A stretch of DNA of 64,000 bases from Pseudomonas brassicacearum. GTDB lineage: Bacteria > Pseudomonadota > Gammaproteobacteria > Pseudomonadales > Pseudomonadaceae. The stretch is taken from positions 53,681-117,680 of the forward strand of contig NZ_MOBK01000017.1 of the NCBI RefSeq assembly GCF_003732265.1. Reading direction: 5' to 3'. Below are positions 45,434 to 54,009 of this stretch, in pieces. Within the stretch, counting starts at the first letter, position 1; the number at the start of each line of letters is the position of its first letter. The notes under the pieces were generated by a model, which made no database searches, was not told the DNA's origin, and worked only from the letters and a program-made list of their open reading frames with translations. Both the position numbers and the translations under genes were made by a program.

Positions 45434-47848
45434 TCAGCGGTCTTTTTGTATTCGGTTATCAATAACCAAGGGTGTTTTGCCGCTGTGGGTATTTCTTGTG
45501 AAACCTGATTCCGCACATTCGTGAACTTCTATCGTTAAAAAGCAATTGTTCACCGCGCTCGATAAGGCTTCATCGCTCAATAGGGAATGGCGAACGTTGC
45601 CACTGTCTGAATCGACTAAAACCCGCAGCCGTTCCATGCCGTTCGGTGCATGGTCCAGTTGCATTTGCATTGGTCTGCCGACACGGTCTTGCAGCGCCGA
45701 TGGCGAGATGAACTCGGTGCCTATCCGTAGCAGCTTGCCGTGGCGCTGAAGCAATTCGAATCGTGGCGATTCAATTCCGCAAGGGCAGGGGCCGGGCACC
45801 CAGCGACCGGTATCGCCCACGTCATACCGGCGCACGTCCTGGCCTTGTCGCGCCCGGGATGTAAACAATAATCGTCCGATTTCATCGGCCTGAACCGGCA
45901 CATCCTGTTCGATCTCCACGATTTCCAGATGCTGGGTATCGCACATCAAATGAAACACCCCATTGGCCGTTGCTGCGCAGGCATGCCCCAGAGGGCCGGC
46001 ATCGACCGAGCCATAAATCGCCGAGCGAATCTGCGATACCCCACAGCTTTCCATCAGGCGCAGGCTGGCCTCTGCCGGGTGTTCTCCGCCAAGGAACACT
46101 TTGTTGATGCCGCCGTAAGCACGCAGACGCTCCTGCTCGTTGAAGAACAAACGGTGCAAGGTGCTCGGCATGCCGATTAGCACGGTGACGCGATGGTCTG
46201 CGATCATTTGCGCAATTTCGCCGAAGTCGTCATTCGGCGGTGCCCCCATCGGGAAATGGGCAACCCCCATCTGCTCCAGCACCTTGGTAAAACTGGAAAA
46301 ACCGCCGTACAAGCCGCCGCCGTAAAACAGGTTCATCACCCGGTCCGCCGAAGGGTTGAGGCCGGCGGCGAACATACCGTCGCCGGCCGCGCGCATTTGC
46401 CGCTCGAAGTCGCGATAGCTGTACCCGGCCAATGCCGGTGTGCCACTGCTGCCTCCCGAACGAAAATGCAGCTGAGCTGCGGCACTGATGGGCTGGGCCA
46501 TGAACGCGTTTTTATCCATGATCGGTGTTTGGTTTAAAGCGGGCGCTGGGGGTGGCGTATCGAGTGTGGCCCGGCCAGTCGCTGTTTCGGGCGTCAAACT
46601 CACCGAGAGGCGACGACTCAAGCGCGATAGCGCGTAGACCCCGTCGTGCGGTTCGCCGGCGTAACCGTCATGAATAGACCCGCAGGGCGCAATGCGCGTG
46701 ACCCCCGCGTTGACCAACGTGCGTACCAGTTGTGGCGTTTGTGCCGGTGAACAGATCAGCGCGCAACTCTGCAGCACGGTACGCCATGGCAGCAGCGTCT
46801 CGGCGATCAAGTGTCGCGGCACGGGTTTGAGCATCAGCGTGCGGAACAGTGGCGATGGGGCCAGTGTTTGATGATGCTCCCAGATAACCCGCCATCCTGA
46901 GCCGTTCCATACTTGGCCGGTCTGGTTTGCAAAACAAAAATCCAGTCGTGCCATGGCGCATCGAGTGGTGATTTCCGAGGCTTCCTGATCGGTTGGCACC
47001 AGGGCCGGCCACTGCGCAGCACGGCGTTCGAACGCCTCAACCAGTTGCTCCCCCAGCCCCTGCATAATCACCGGATCGTCGCTGTCCACCAACAGCCATT
47101 GGGGGCTCGAGCAGGCCTGTTGATCCAGGCTGCATACTTCATCCACCAGGATGTCCAGCGCTGATGCGGTGGCCGCGTCTGGCGACAAGTAAGCGAAACT
47201 GATTCTGTGACCCCAATCGATCCATCGACACCCGGTGGGGATGTGCTGACGAATGGCTTTAAGTGACGCCTCGCCACCCCAGGCCGATACGCCGTCGGCA
47301 TGAGTGCAGAGTTGAGGGATCTGTGCCGTGCTGATCGGCAGCACCGCCACGAAATCCGCCATCCTGTCGCTGGTGTCACACCGCACCAGCGCCGCCAGCA
47401 ATCGGGCGGTCAATCCACTATCGCTGGAACTGGGGCGAAGCCAGTTGATATTGCCAGCCAACAGGCTTTCGACGATTGCGCAGAACGCCAGCAACGGAGC
47501 GTTTCCCGGCGTCACATGCACCACCAACCCCAGTGGGTGCCAGCTTTCAAAGCTTGCTTGCTGGTAGTCGATGCGCCTCAACGAGCGCGGTTGCACGCCC
47601 AGTTCTCGCTCAAGCTTGGTGCTAAGGCCACTGCATTGGCAGAAGTCGATAAGCCCTTGGCGTTGCTCATCATCGAGGGGTAAATCAACTGTGCGCGCCT
47701 GCAGTTGCAGGGCAAAACGACTCGCGGTTTCGATCACGGTATCGCTGTCGATTGGCGCACTCAGCAGTCGTGGCAGTTGCTTGTGCAGCTGCTCAAGAGT
47801 TGCCTCAAGGGTGACATCTTCACGCAGTTGGCCATTAATCAAGTACAT
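45434..47848 (-). CDS. LuxC-type acyl-CoA reductase fused to a PaaK-like ligase
   Basis: A single 804-residue chimera. Residues ~1-430 match LuxC-type acyl-CoA reductases (PF05893): HPLGLVVHVTPGNAPLLAFC for cofactor/backbone binding, NINWLRPSSSDSGLT, and the acyl-accepting nucleophile in DQQACSSPQ (Cys246, equivalent to Cys286 of LuxC). Residues ~440-804 are a PaaK/CapK-type adenylating domain: RSGGSSGTP (~463-471), VTVLIGMPSTLHRL, FLGGEHPAE, AIYGSVDAGPLG, RRYDVGDTGRWVPGPCPCG. ATG 47848 lies one base after the luxE-like stop with GGAGG upstream. A plausible reading is that the ligase domain activates an acid and the reductase domain reduces it to an aldehyde using NADPH. Confidence 0.88.
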   Translation of the reverse strand: MYLINGQLREDVTLEATLEQLHKQLPRLLSAPIDSDTVIETASRFALQLQARTVDLPLDDEQRQGLIDFCQCSGLSTKLERELGVQPRSLRRIDYQQASFESWHPLGLVVHVTPGNAPLLAFCAIVESLLAGNINWLRPSSSDSGLTARLLAALVRCDTSDRMADFVAVLPISTAQIPQLCTHADGVSAWGGEASLKAIRQHIPTGCRWIDWGHRISFAYLSPDAATASALDILVDEVCSLDQQACSSPQWLLVDSDDPVIMQGLGEQLVEAFERRAAQWPALVPTDQEASEITTRCAMARLDFCFANQTGQVWNGSGWRVIWEHHQTLAPSPLFRTLMLKPVPRHLIAETLLPWRTVLQSCALICSPAQTPQLVRTLVNAGVTRIAPCGSIHDGYAGEPHDGVYALSRLSRRLSVSLTPETATGRATLDTPPPAPALNQTPIMDKNAFMAQPISAAAQLHFRSGGSSGTPALAGYSYRDFERQMRAAGDGMFAAGLNPSADRVMNLFYGGGLYGGFSSFTKVLEQMGVAHFPMGAPPNDDFGEIAQMIADHRVTVLIGMPSTLHRLFFNEQERLRAYGGINKVFLGGEHPAEASLRLMESCGVSQIRSAIYGSVDAGPLGHACAATANGVFHLMCDTQHLEIVEIEQDVPVQADEIGRLLFTSRARQGQDVRRYDVGDTGRWVPGPCPCGIESPRFELLQRHGKLLRIGTEFISPSALQDRVGRPMQMQLDHAPNGMERLRVLVDSDSGNVRHSLLSDEALSSAVNNCFLTIEVHECAESGFTRNTHSGKTPLVIDNRIQKDR

Positions 47849-47849
47849 G

Positions 47850-48980
47850 TCATGCACCTCCAATAAGTTCGGACGCGGCCATTGCGCAGCTTCGGCTGGC
47901 GGTGGTTCCGGCGCGTCCATGCAGTTCAAACCAGTCGGTTGCAAGGCCGCACCCGCAGCTTGCGCCGGGGTGCAGTGTCGCCAGGTCGCCCATCACCACG
48001 GCATGCGCCGGGCTCGAAGAAATGTAGGGCGACACGAATTCCAGCAAGCCGCGTTTGCCATAGGGCTGGACGCTGAAATCGGCAGGGTTGCGTACGAAAA
48101 CCTTCGAATAAACCGGCGCATGAAAATGCTGGTGAGCACACTGAACGTAAGGCACTGCGTGCTCTACGGCTCCGTAGCCATCCCTACAGCGAGTCAGGTC
48201 GATACCCAATTGGCGGTTGACCCGTTGATACAACCGGGACAGAGGTATTTCCTGCGCCGCCTGGGTTTTCCAGCCGCCCCCGAGTAACACCAATGACTCG
48301 GCCGGTAGCTTGAGGTCCGTCAGGCCGGTGTCGTCCATATGTTGCAACGCATGGGACAGGAACGCTGGAAATCCGAGAATGCGCACGGGCAAGCCTTCTT
48401 CAGCAAATTGCTGCAAGGCGTGGACAACCCCGAACGGGTCGAACGCGTGCCCGTTTCCAGTGCGGCGCAATCCATAGGCGACTCGATTGACAGGGGCATA
48501 GCTGCATAAAAACTGATCGGTGAAAGCGGTTCCAAGGCTAATGACTGCCTCGGGTTCATAGCTCAGCAGCAAGTAGTTGCAGGGGCTGCCTGGAGTGTCC
48601 CATCCGTAGTGTCGGAAAATGTGGCTCACCATGCCTTGGGCGGCGGCCATGCTGCGTGTGTCATAGCGCATGCGACTTTTTTGGCCGCTGGTGCCAGACG
48701 ACGTCAACTCAAGCGCGTCGTTTCCCGAAGAACCCAGTAATAAATGGCGCTTGAAATAGTTGGCAAAAATCGGCGGCAGTCTCGACCAGTCATCCATCGA
48801 TTCCAGCGCGTTGGCATCAAGGCCATTGGCGTGCAGCCAGCGTTCATAGCCCGGCGTTTGCTGACAATGGAGCAGACTGATTTCACTCATCGCCCGATCA
48901 AACAGGCCGTCTGGTACCGAATCCAGGCAATAGGGTTTCGTTAACGCGCAAAGCGCATCGGTATAGGGTAATTGGATCAT
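47850..48980 (-). CDS. LuxE-like acyl-protein synthetase
   Basis: A 376-residue protein of the LuxE (acyl-protein synthetase, PF04443) family; Vibrio LuxE is ~370-378. The adenylate-forming loop is LTSSGTSGQKSRMRYD, followed by ILGFPAFLSHALQHM, LLGGGWKTQ, RDGYGAVEHAVPYVQC and VMGDLATLHPG with a CGCG pair. A Cys lies 11 residues from the C-terminus (SRSCAMAASE, Cys365), the position of the acylated Cys364 of LuxE. In bioluminescence LuxE activates a fatty acid, holds it as a thioester and passes it to LuxC; here the LuxC-like partner is the next gene. ATG 48980 follows AGGTCC; a TTG at 48983 is less likely. Confidence 0.88.
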   Translation of the reverse strand: MIQLPYTDALCALTKPYCLDSVPDGLFDRAMSEISLLHCQQTPGYERWLHANGLDANALESMDDWSRLPPIFANYFKRHLLLGSSGNDALELTSSGTSGQKSRMRYDTRSMAAAQGMVSHIFRHYGWDTPGSPCNYLLLSYEPEAVISLGTAFTDQFLCSYAPVNRVAYGLRRTGNGHAFDPFGVVHALQQFAEEGLPVRILGFPAFLSHALQHMDDTGLTDLKLPAESLVLLGGGWKTQAAQEIPLSRLYQRVNRQLGIDLTRCRDGYGAVEHAVPYVQCAHQHFHAPVYSKVFVRNPADFSVQPYGKRGLLEFVSPYISSSPAHAVVMGDLATLHPGASCGCGLATDWFELHGRAGTTASRSCAMAASELIGGA

Positions 48981-49001
48981 CAATGGACCTGTGCTTTGGG
49001 A

Positions 49002-50243
49002 TCAGGCGGTAAGTGCGACAGCGTTGCGGCGTAGAAAAAACCGCAAGGGCAACAGGCATAGAAGCCCGGCGATGCCCGCCATCAGGGAGAAGGATTCATG
49101 GCTGTAACCAGCGCCGACTGCCGCGAGCATCGAACCACCGCCTCCCATGACGACGATCGAGATCATGCCGATCATGGCCGAGACCAAGCCTTTGCTGTCA
49201 TCGCTTGAGAACAACGCAAGGCGATAAAGTGCGGCGTTGCTCATGCCAAGACCGACCGCGTAAAGCCCAAGACAACCGATCAGCAAGGGCGTCGAGACGC
49301 CGTAGGCACTGAGGATGACCAATGCGATGAGCCCACCGCACAACGGCCAGAGCGCGTATCGAATCAGTTGTGGGATGTCGGTCTTGGCGATCAACCGATT
49401 GAGTATCAGGTTGCCAAGGATGACCGCGGCAAACACCGGGATTTGCCACAGGCCGTAAGCCAGCGGCGAAAGCCCTTGATTGTGCATCAGCAACAGTGGC
49501 GCCAACCCGATCCAGGCAATCAACGGCAAGCTCATGATGCCCAGCGCGACACTGGCGCTCAGGAATCGTATGTTACCGAGCAGTGCGGCATAACGGCGCA
49601 CGGTACCGCCCCATTCAAACGGCACGGCCATCAGGCGTTGACCGTCATGGCGTAACGTTCCCACGGTTTCCGGCATGTACACAAAAAGTGCCAGCCAGAC
49701 CGCCATGCCGCTCATGCCCAGCAGTAAAAACAGTTCCCTCCAGGTCAGCCATTCCAGCAACAGGCTGCCCAGCAGCGGGCCGAGAAGGGGAGAAAGCAGT
49801 GCGACATTTCCCAGCAGTGCCATGATTTTTACCGCGTCCGCTTCGCAGAACACTTCCTGCAATGCCGGGTAGCTGACGGCGATAACAAACCCCAATCCCA
49901 TGCCCTGTATCAGGCGTAATCCGTTAAACGTATAAATGCTTTGCGTATTGAATGCAGCACCGCAAGCGACGGCGAATAGTGCGCAACCAATGAGTAACAC
50001 TTTGCGGCGACCAAAGTGATCGGACAGTGGTCCGATAAGCCACTGCAACAGTATCCCTCCTGCCAGATACAGGTTGAAAGCGTAAGGGACATGTTGTGCA
50101 CTTGCATTCAAGTCATGAGTGACAGTCAACATGGCCGGCATGATCATATCGCTGGCCATATAAGTCAGTAGTTCGAAAAGCGTTATTGCGAAGCAAAAGC
50201 CAAGCAAATGATACGGGCTTATATTTATCAAAGGCCTGTCCAT
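49002..50243 (-). CDS. MdfA/Bcr-like MFS exporter
   Basis: A 413-residue major-facilitator transporter with 12 hydrophobic segments. The N-terminus has FELLTYMASDMIMPAM, strikingly like MdfA, including the membrane-embedded Glu of helix 1. Motif A is GPLSDHFGRRKVLLIG and motif B region is LRLIQGMGLGFVIAVSYPAL. These mark the drug/H+ antiporter DHA1 group. ATG 50243 follows AGGGAATAT. It is the first gene of the five-gene minus-strand cluster and is the obvious candidate for exporting the product of the LuxC/LuxE/PaaK enzymes or giving self-resistance. Confidence 0.92.
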   Translation of the reverse strand: MDRPLINISPYHLLGFCFAITLFELLTYMASDMIMPAMLTVTHDLNASAQHVPYAFNLYLAGGILLQWLIGPLSDHFGRRKVLLIGCALFAVACGAAFNTQSIYTFNGLRLIQGMGLGFVIAVSYPALQEVFCEADAVKIMALLGNVALLSPLLGPLLGSLLLEWLTWRELFLLLGMSGMAVWLALFVYMPETVGTLRHDGQRLMAVPFEWGGTVRRYAALLGNIRFLSASVALGIMSLPLIAWIGLAPLLLMHNQGLSPLAYGLWQIPVFAAVILGNLILNRLIAKTDIPQLIRYALWPLCGGLIALVILSAYGVSTPLLIGCLGLYAVGLGMSNAALYRLALFSSDDSKGLVSAMIGMISIVVMGGGGSMLAAVGAGYSHESFSLMAGIAGLLCLLPLRFFLRRNAVALTA

Positions 50244-50410
50244 ATATTCCCTGTTCTTTGCTGCAAGTTAATTGATGTGTGCTCTTGTTGCGCAGTAAGA
50301 GTATCCAACGATCAGGGAGGGCTCTAATAAACGATTGAGACTGGAAGTTTCAGTTGTTTGCGAGATGTTGCGATGAGTCGCAGGGCGGAAAGCATTAATG
50401 GGTTTTAACG

Positions 50411-50436
50411 AAAATGCCCGCGACAGTGCGGGCATT
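50411..50436 (-). terminator. Rho-independent terminator of the small lipoprotein gene
   Basis: AATGCCCGC (50413-50421) and GCGGGCATT (50428-50436) form a perfect 9-bp stem with a 6-base loop; on the minus strand it is followed by TTTTCGTT. It lies ~70 bases after the 45-residue lipoprotein stop and upstream of the exporter gene, insulating the cluster. Confidence 0.7.
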
Positions 50437-50506
50437 AGTTAAGAAGTTATCGGATTTTCCCTACACGCCAAAGTAAATAATGTATAGCCCTTATCCCCGT
50501 CGGAAA

Positions 50507-50644
50507 TTATCGATGCTCGTAATAACCGGGCCCGCCACGATCATAGTGGTGATCCCCATGCCGACCGCCGTGAGGGAAAATGATGCAGCCACTCAAGGCC
50601 AAAATCGCGAGCAGGGGAATCAGCTGTGTGATTCGACGAAACAT
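50507..50644 (-). CDS. Tiny 45-residue His/Gly-rich lipoprotein
   Basis: ATG at 50644 with GAGGA upstream; 45 codons to TAA 50509-50507. The sequence opens MFRRITQLIPLLAILALSGC, a complete lipoprotein signal with lipobox LSGC (Cys20). The mature part is only 26 residues with a His/Gly/Tyr-rich run (HGGRHGDHHYDRGG), suggesting metal binding or surface display. A good terminator follows it. Small lipoproteins of this shape are common in Pseudomonas; function unknown. Confidence 0.75.
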   Translation of the reverse strand: MFRRITQLIPLLAILALSGCIIFPHGGRHGDHHYDRGGPGYYEHR

Positions 50645-50800
50645 TTCGAAATCCTCATGGTTAACGCCGCTATGAAGCCAAATCTCTTCATCGGCTGTAA
50701 CATGAGACCCCGTTTTCAGCGCGCCATCCCCTCAAAAAGGTAGGGCTTTGGCATGCGTTTGGATACAAAGCGGATACATTTTCAGGTTCAGGAACTCGCA

Positions 50801-50989
50801 ATGACTCAATCGCAACGTTTGAAATACTCGATTCTGATCTCCCTGGTCGTGCTGGGGATCATGTTCGGCCTTTCGTTCCTGCAAAACGAAGGTGTCATCA
50901 GCGAGAAGCTGTTTCAGTACATCGCCATCGGTGTGGCGGTGATCGTCGTGGTAATCAACGGCGTGATGCGTCGCAAGGTCAAGCCTTGA
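50801..50989 (+). CDS. Small membrane protein, 62 residues
   Basis: A 62-residue protein with two hydrophobic helices (YSILISLVVLGIMFGLSFL and YIAIGVAVIVVVINGVM) and a basic C-terminus (RRKVKP). ATG 50801 follows AGGAA; an earlier in-frame start at 50753 lacks an RBS. Its 3' end overlaps the opposing regulator gene by 11 bases. I recognise no family. Confidence 0.75.
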   Translation: MTQSQRLKYSILISLVVLGIMFGLSFLQNEGVISEKLFQYIAIGVAVIVVVINGVMRRKVKP

Positions 50990-51380
50990 GCGACAAATCT
51001 TCAACGGATGAATCGCGATGGAGCATGGCTACAGCGTGCGGATGCAGGCTGTAGCTTTTATCCGGATTAAGCGTGATCACGCCTTCGCTGCACAACCGTT
51101 TCAACACTTCCCGCACGCTGAGAAAGGACAGGGGAATATCCAGGTCCAGCAACTGACTGTGCACGCCGCGCACGCCCAGACTACGATCGCTTTCGGCGGC
51201 GACCAGCAAGGCGTCAATGACTTTGAGGCGAATCAGGCTGGTGCGCAGGCCAAAGCTCTTGAGCAGCAATCGGATGCGCTCATTGCCATTGCGCTCGCCG
51301 CGCGGCTCGAAAATACCGGAACCCATGGCAGAGCCCGTTGGTGCATTGCTACCGTCCATTGGCAGTTGCGAGTTGTACAT
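50979..51380 (-). CDS. Small winged-helix regulator ('Fe2+/Zn2+ uptake regulation' type)
   Basis: A 133-residue protein. After a flexible N-terminus comes a winged-helix segment resembling the Fur DNA-binding domain: ERIRLLLKSFGLRTSLIRLKV (helices 1-2), GVRGVHSQLLDLDIPLS, FLSVREVLKRLCSEGVITL (recognition helix and wing). It lacks the Fur His/Cys metal-binding dimer domain, so it is Fur-like only in its DNA-binding half. I recall Pseudomonas homologues annotated as Fe2+/Zn2+ uptake regulation proteins, without experimental basis known to me. ATG 51380 follows AAGGAG. It is divergent from pvdQ, which makes a link to iron conceivable. Confidence 0.75.
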   Translation of the reverse strand: MYNSQLPMDGSNAPTGSAMGSGIFEPRGERNGNERIRLLLKSFGLRTSLIRLKVIDALLVAAESDRSLGVRGVHSQLLDLDIPLSFLSVREVLKRLCSEGVITLNPDKSYSLHPHAVAMLHRDSSVEDLSLKA

Positions 51381-51536
51381 GCAAAAACTCCTTTTCCGAG
51401 CCAGCCAGGTATTGTGAAGGGGGCTCTCAGTCATTTAGACGAACGAGCACGACAAATAATGAAGGCCCAAATGTAGAAAATTTGTCGACGCCACGTGAGC
51501 GGCATGTGAGAAGGCCAATTGGAATGACTTTGCGAG

Positions 51537-51561
51537 CCTAAATTTTTGTCTTTTGTTTCGT
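51537..51561 (+). promoter_or_regulatory. Candidate PvdS-type (iron-starvation) promoter for pvdQ
   Basis: CCTAAAT (51537-51543) and CGT (51559-51561) match the iron-starvation box recognised by the ECF sigma PvdS (CTAAAT...CGT). The spacer between TAAAT and CGT is 15 bases, one less than the usual 16. It ends 45 bases before the pvdQ GTG, a suitable distance. Confidence 0.5.
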
Positions 51562-51606
51562 TCCTCAGAGAAGGCAGGGTGTTTGTCTTTTCGATCAGGA
51601 GCGAAA

Positions 51607-53952
51607 GTGATTATTTCCAGGCAGTTAACCAGGCTAAGCCTTGCAGGTTTGTTAGTGGGACTGAGTCTTGCGGCAAACGCCCGCAGTCAGCCAGAACAGG
51701 CGAGCGCTGACATTCGCCGCACCAGTTTCGGCGTGCCGCACATTCGTGCCGACAATGAGCGGGGGCTCGGTTATGGCATCGGGTATGCCTACGCCCAGGA
51801 CAACCTGTGTTTGCTGGCCAACGAAATAGTCACCGTCAATGGTGAGCGCTCACGCTACTTCGGTCCGGAACAGCTGACCATCGAAGAGCGCGAGAATCTG
51901 GTCAGCGACCTGTTTTTCACCTGGTTGAATACACCTGATGCGGTCGCCGGTTTCTGGCAGGCGCAAACGCCCGAAGTACAACAACTCATTGACGGTTATG
52001 TCAGCGGTTACAACCGTTCGCTGGCAGAACGTCGTGCACAGGGTTTACCGACGCAGTGTCAGGGCGCGTGGGTACGAGAGATTACCGCCCAGGACCTGGT
52101 CAAGCTGACCCGTCGTCTGTTGGTGGAAGGAGGAGTAGGGCAGTTCGCCGAAGCGCTGGCCGGCGCTACACCGCCCAAAGCCTTCGCGCAGGTCACTGCT
52201 GAACCGCGGCCATTCCAGGTAGCTGACTCGCGCAGGCAGCGATTTGCCCTGGATCGCGGCAGTAACGCGGTGGCTGTCGGCAGCGAACGCTCGTTCAACG
52301 GTCGCGGGATGTTGCTGGCCAATCCGCATTTCCCTTGGGTCGGCGGAATGCGCTTCTACCAGATGCACCTGACGATTCCCGGCAAACTGGATGTGATGGG
52401 CGCTGCGCTGCCGGGACTACCGATGATCAACATCGGGTTCAACCAGCACCTGGCCTGGACCCACACCGTGGATTCATCCAAACATTTCACGCTGTATCGC
52501 TTGCAGCTTGATCCCAAGGATCCGACCCGCTACCTGCTGGACGGCGAGTCCAAACCCCTGCACAAACAAACGCTGACGGTGAAGGTGAAGCAACCCGATG
52601 GTCAGACCACGCAGGTCGAGCACGTGGTGTACAGCTCGGAGTTTGGCCCGGTCGTGCAATGGCCCGGAAAACTCGATTGGGACGCTCACTACGCGTACAG
52701 CCTGCGCGACGCCAACCTGGATAACGACCGGGTCTTGCAGCAGTGGTATGCGATGAACCAGGCATCCAGCCTGAAAGATTTGCAAGCCTCGGTGCACAGC
52801 CTTCAAGGCATCCCGTGGGTCAACACCCTGGCCGTGGATGACCAAGGGCAAACGCTGTACATGAACCTGTCGGTGGTGCCGAACGTCAACGCCGAGAAAC
52901 TGGCCAAGTGCAGCGATCCACGGGTCGGTTTGCAGATGATCGTGCTCGACGGCTCCAACAGTGCCTGCGCCTGGGACATTGACCCGCAAGCGGCGCAAAA
53001 AGGCATTTATGCGGCAGGCCAGTTACCGCAGTTGTCGCGCAAGGATTTTGTGCAGCACTCCAATGATTCAGCCTGGATGGCCAACCCGGCGCAACCGCTC
53101 ACCGGGTTCTCGCCACTGATCAGCCAGGAAGGCCAACCGTTGGGCTTGCGCTCGCGTTTTGCACTGGATCGATTGAGCACGCTGAACAAGGCCGGACCTT
53201 TGACGGCGGCGGATTTGCAACGGATGGTGATGGACGATCAGGTGTACCTGGCCGGGCAGGTCATGCCGGATCTGCTGCAGTTCTGTGCCGGTGACCTGGG
53301 GGCCGATGCCGCGGCGCTCAAGCCGCTGTGCGGCAGTTTAAAAGCGTGGGACCGCCGTGCGAATCTGGACAGCGGTCTGGGCTTTGTCCACTTCCAGAAA
53401 GTCATGGAGCCGTTGCAGCAAATCCCCGGTATCTGGCGCGTGGCATTTGACCCCAAAGATCCGCAAGACACCCCGCGAGGCCTGGCCATTGACCGGGTGG
53501 ATGTCGCCAAGGCGCTTCGCGAGGCCATGCTCGCTTCGGCTGAACAGGTGAAAGCCCAGGGACTGAAGTCCGACGCCCGTTGGGGGGATGTTCAGGTGGT
53601 CAGCAGCGGCGGCCAGCAAACGCCGATCCACGGGGGTCCCGGCACATTGGGCATCTACAACGCCATTCAAAGCGTGCCGAGAACTGACGGCAAACTTGAA
53701 GTGGTCAGCGGCACGAGCTACTTGCAGGTGGTGACTTTCGATGACAAGGGGCCGCACGCTCAGGGTTTGCTGGCGTTCTCGTTGTCCAGCGATCCGGGGT
53801 CGAAGTATGCGCGGGACCAGACGCTGGCTTTTTCGAAGAAACAGTTGAGTGTGCTGCCGTTCACCGAGCAGCAGATCACGTCAGATCCGCAGTACCAGGC
53901 GCAGACGATTCGCGAGCAGGAAGGTCAAGCAGGGACGGTGGCTGCGCAATAA
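51607..53952 (+). CDS. pvdQ: PvdQ, periplasmic N-terminal-nucleophile acylase of pyoverdine maturation
   Basis: Removes the fatty-acyl chain from the acylated pyoverdine precursor (ferribactin) in the periplasm; the P. aeruginosa enzyme also hydrolyses long-chain acyl-homoserine lactones. The 781-residue precursor has a signal peptide (LSLAGLLVGLSLAANA), an alpha chain, a spacer and a beta chain starting at the autocatalytic Ser219 (ALDRG-SNAVAVG). NPHFPWVGGMRFYQMHLTIP, WTHTVDSSKHFTLYRL, and NSNDSAWMANP agree closely with PvdQ. The start is GTG 51607, with AGGAG upstream. It is away from other pyoverdine genes here apart from the FecR-family gene that follows convergently. Confidence 0.95.
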   Translation: MIISRQLTRLSLAGLLVGLSLAANARSQPEQASADIRRTSFGVPHIRADNERGLGYGIGYAYAQDNLCLLANEIVTVNGERSRYFGPEQLTIEERENLVSDLFFTWLNTPDAVAGFWQAQTPEVQQLIDGYVSGYNRSLAERRAQGLPTQCQGAWVREITAQDLVKLTRRLLVEGGVGQFAEALAGATPPKAFAQVTAEPRPFQVADSRRQRFALDRGSNAVAVGSERSFNGRGMLLANPHFPWVGGMRFYQMHLTIPGKLDVMGAALPGLPMINIGFNQHLAWTHTVDSSKHFTLYRLQLDPKDPTRYLLDGESKPLHKQTLTVKVKQPDGQTTQVEHVVYSSEFGPVVQWPGKLDWDAHYAYSLRDANLDNDRVLQQWYAMNQASSLKDLQASVHSLQGIPWVNTLAVDDQGQTLYMNLSVVPNVNAEKLAKCSDPRVGLQMIVLDGSNSACAWDIDPQAAQKGIYAAGQLPQLSRKDFVQHSNDSAWMANPAQPLTGFSPLISQEGQPLGLRSRFALDRLSTLNKAGPLTAADLQRMVMDDQVYLAGQVMPDLLQFCAGDLGADAAALKPLCGSLKAWDRRANLDSGLGFVHFQKVMEPLQQIPGIWRVAFDPKDPQDTPRGLAIDRVDVAKALREAMLASAEQVKAQGLKSDARWGDVQVVSSGGQQTPIHGGPGTLGIYNAIQSVPRTDGKLEVVSGTSYLQVVTFDDKGPHAQGLLAFSLSSDPGSKYARDQTLAFSKKQLSVLPFTEQQITSDPQYQAQTIREQEGQAGTVAAQ

Positions 53953-53979
53953 CAGCAAAGGCACCTGGAGCAAAAAACC

Positions 53980-54009
53980 AAGGCCGCACCCCACAAGGGT
54001 TGCGGCCTT
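53980..54009. terminator. Bidirectional terminator between pvdQ and the FecR gene
   Basis: AAGGCCGCA (53980-53988) pairs with TGCGGCCTT (54001-54009); inner CCC/GGG extends the stem. On the + strand it is followed by CAGCTTTTC, on the minus strand by GGTTTTTTG, so it can serve both convergent genes. Confidence 0.75.

Noticed and set aside
43155..50243. Bioluminescence (lux) operon
   Set aside because: LuxC- and LuxE-like proteins are present, but there is no luxA, luxB, luxD or luxG, and the extra ligases and exporter do not fit light emission.
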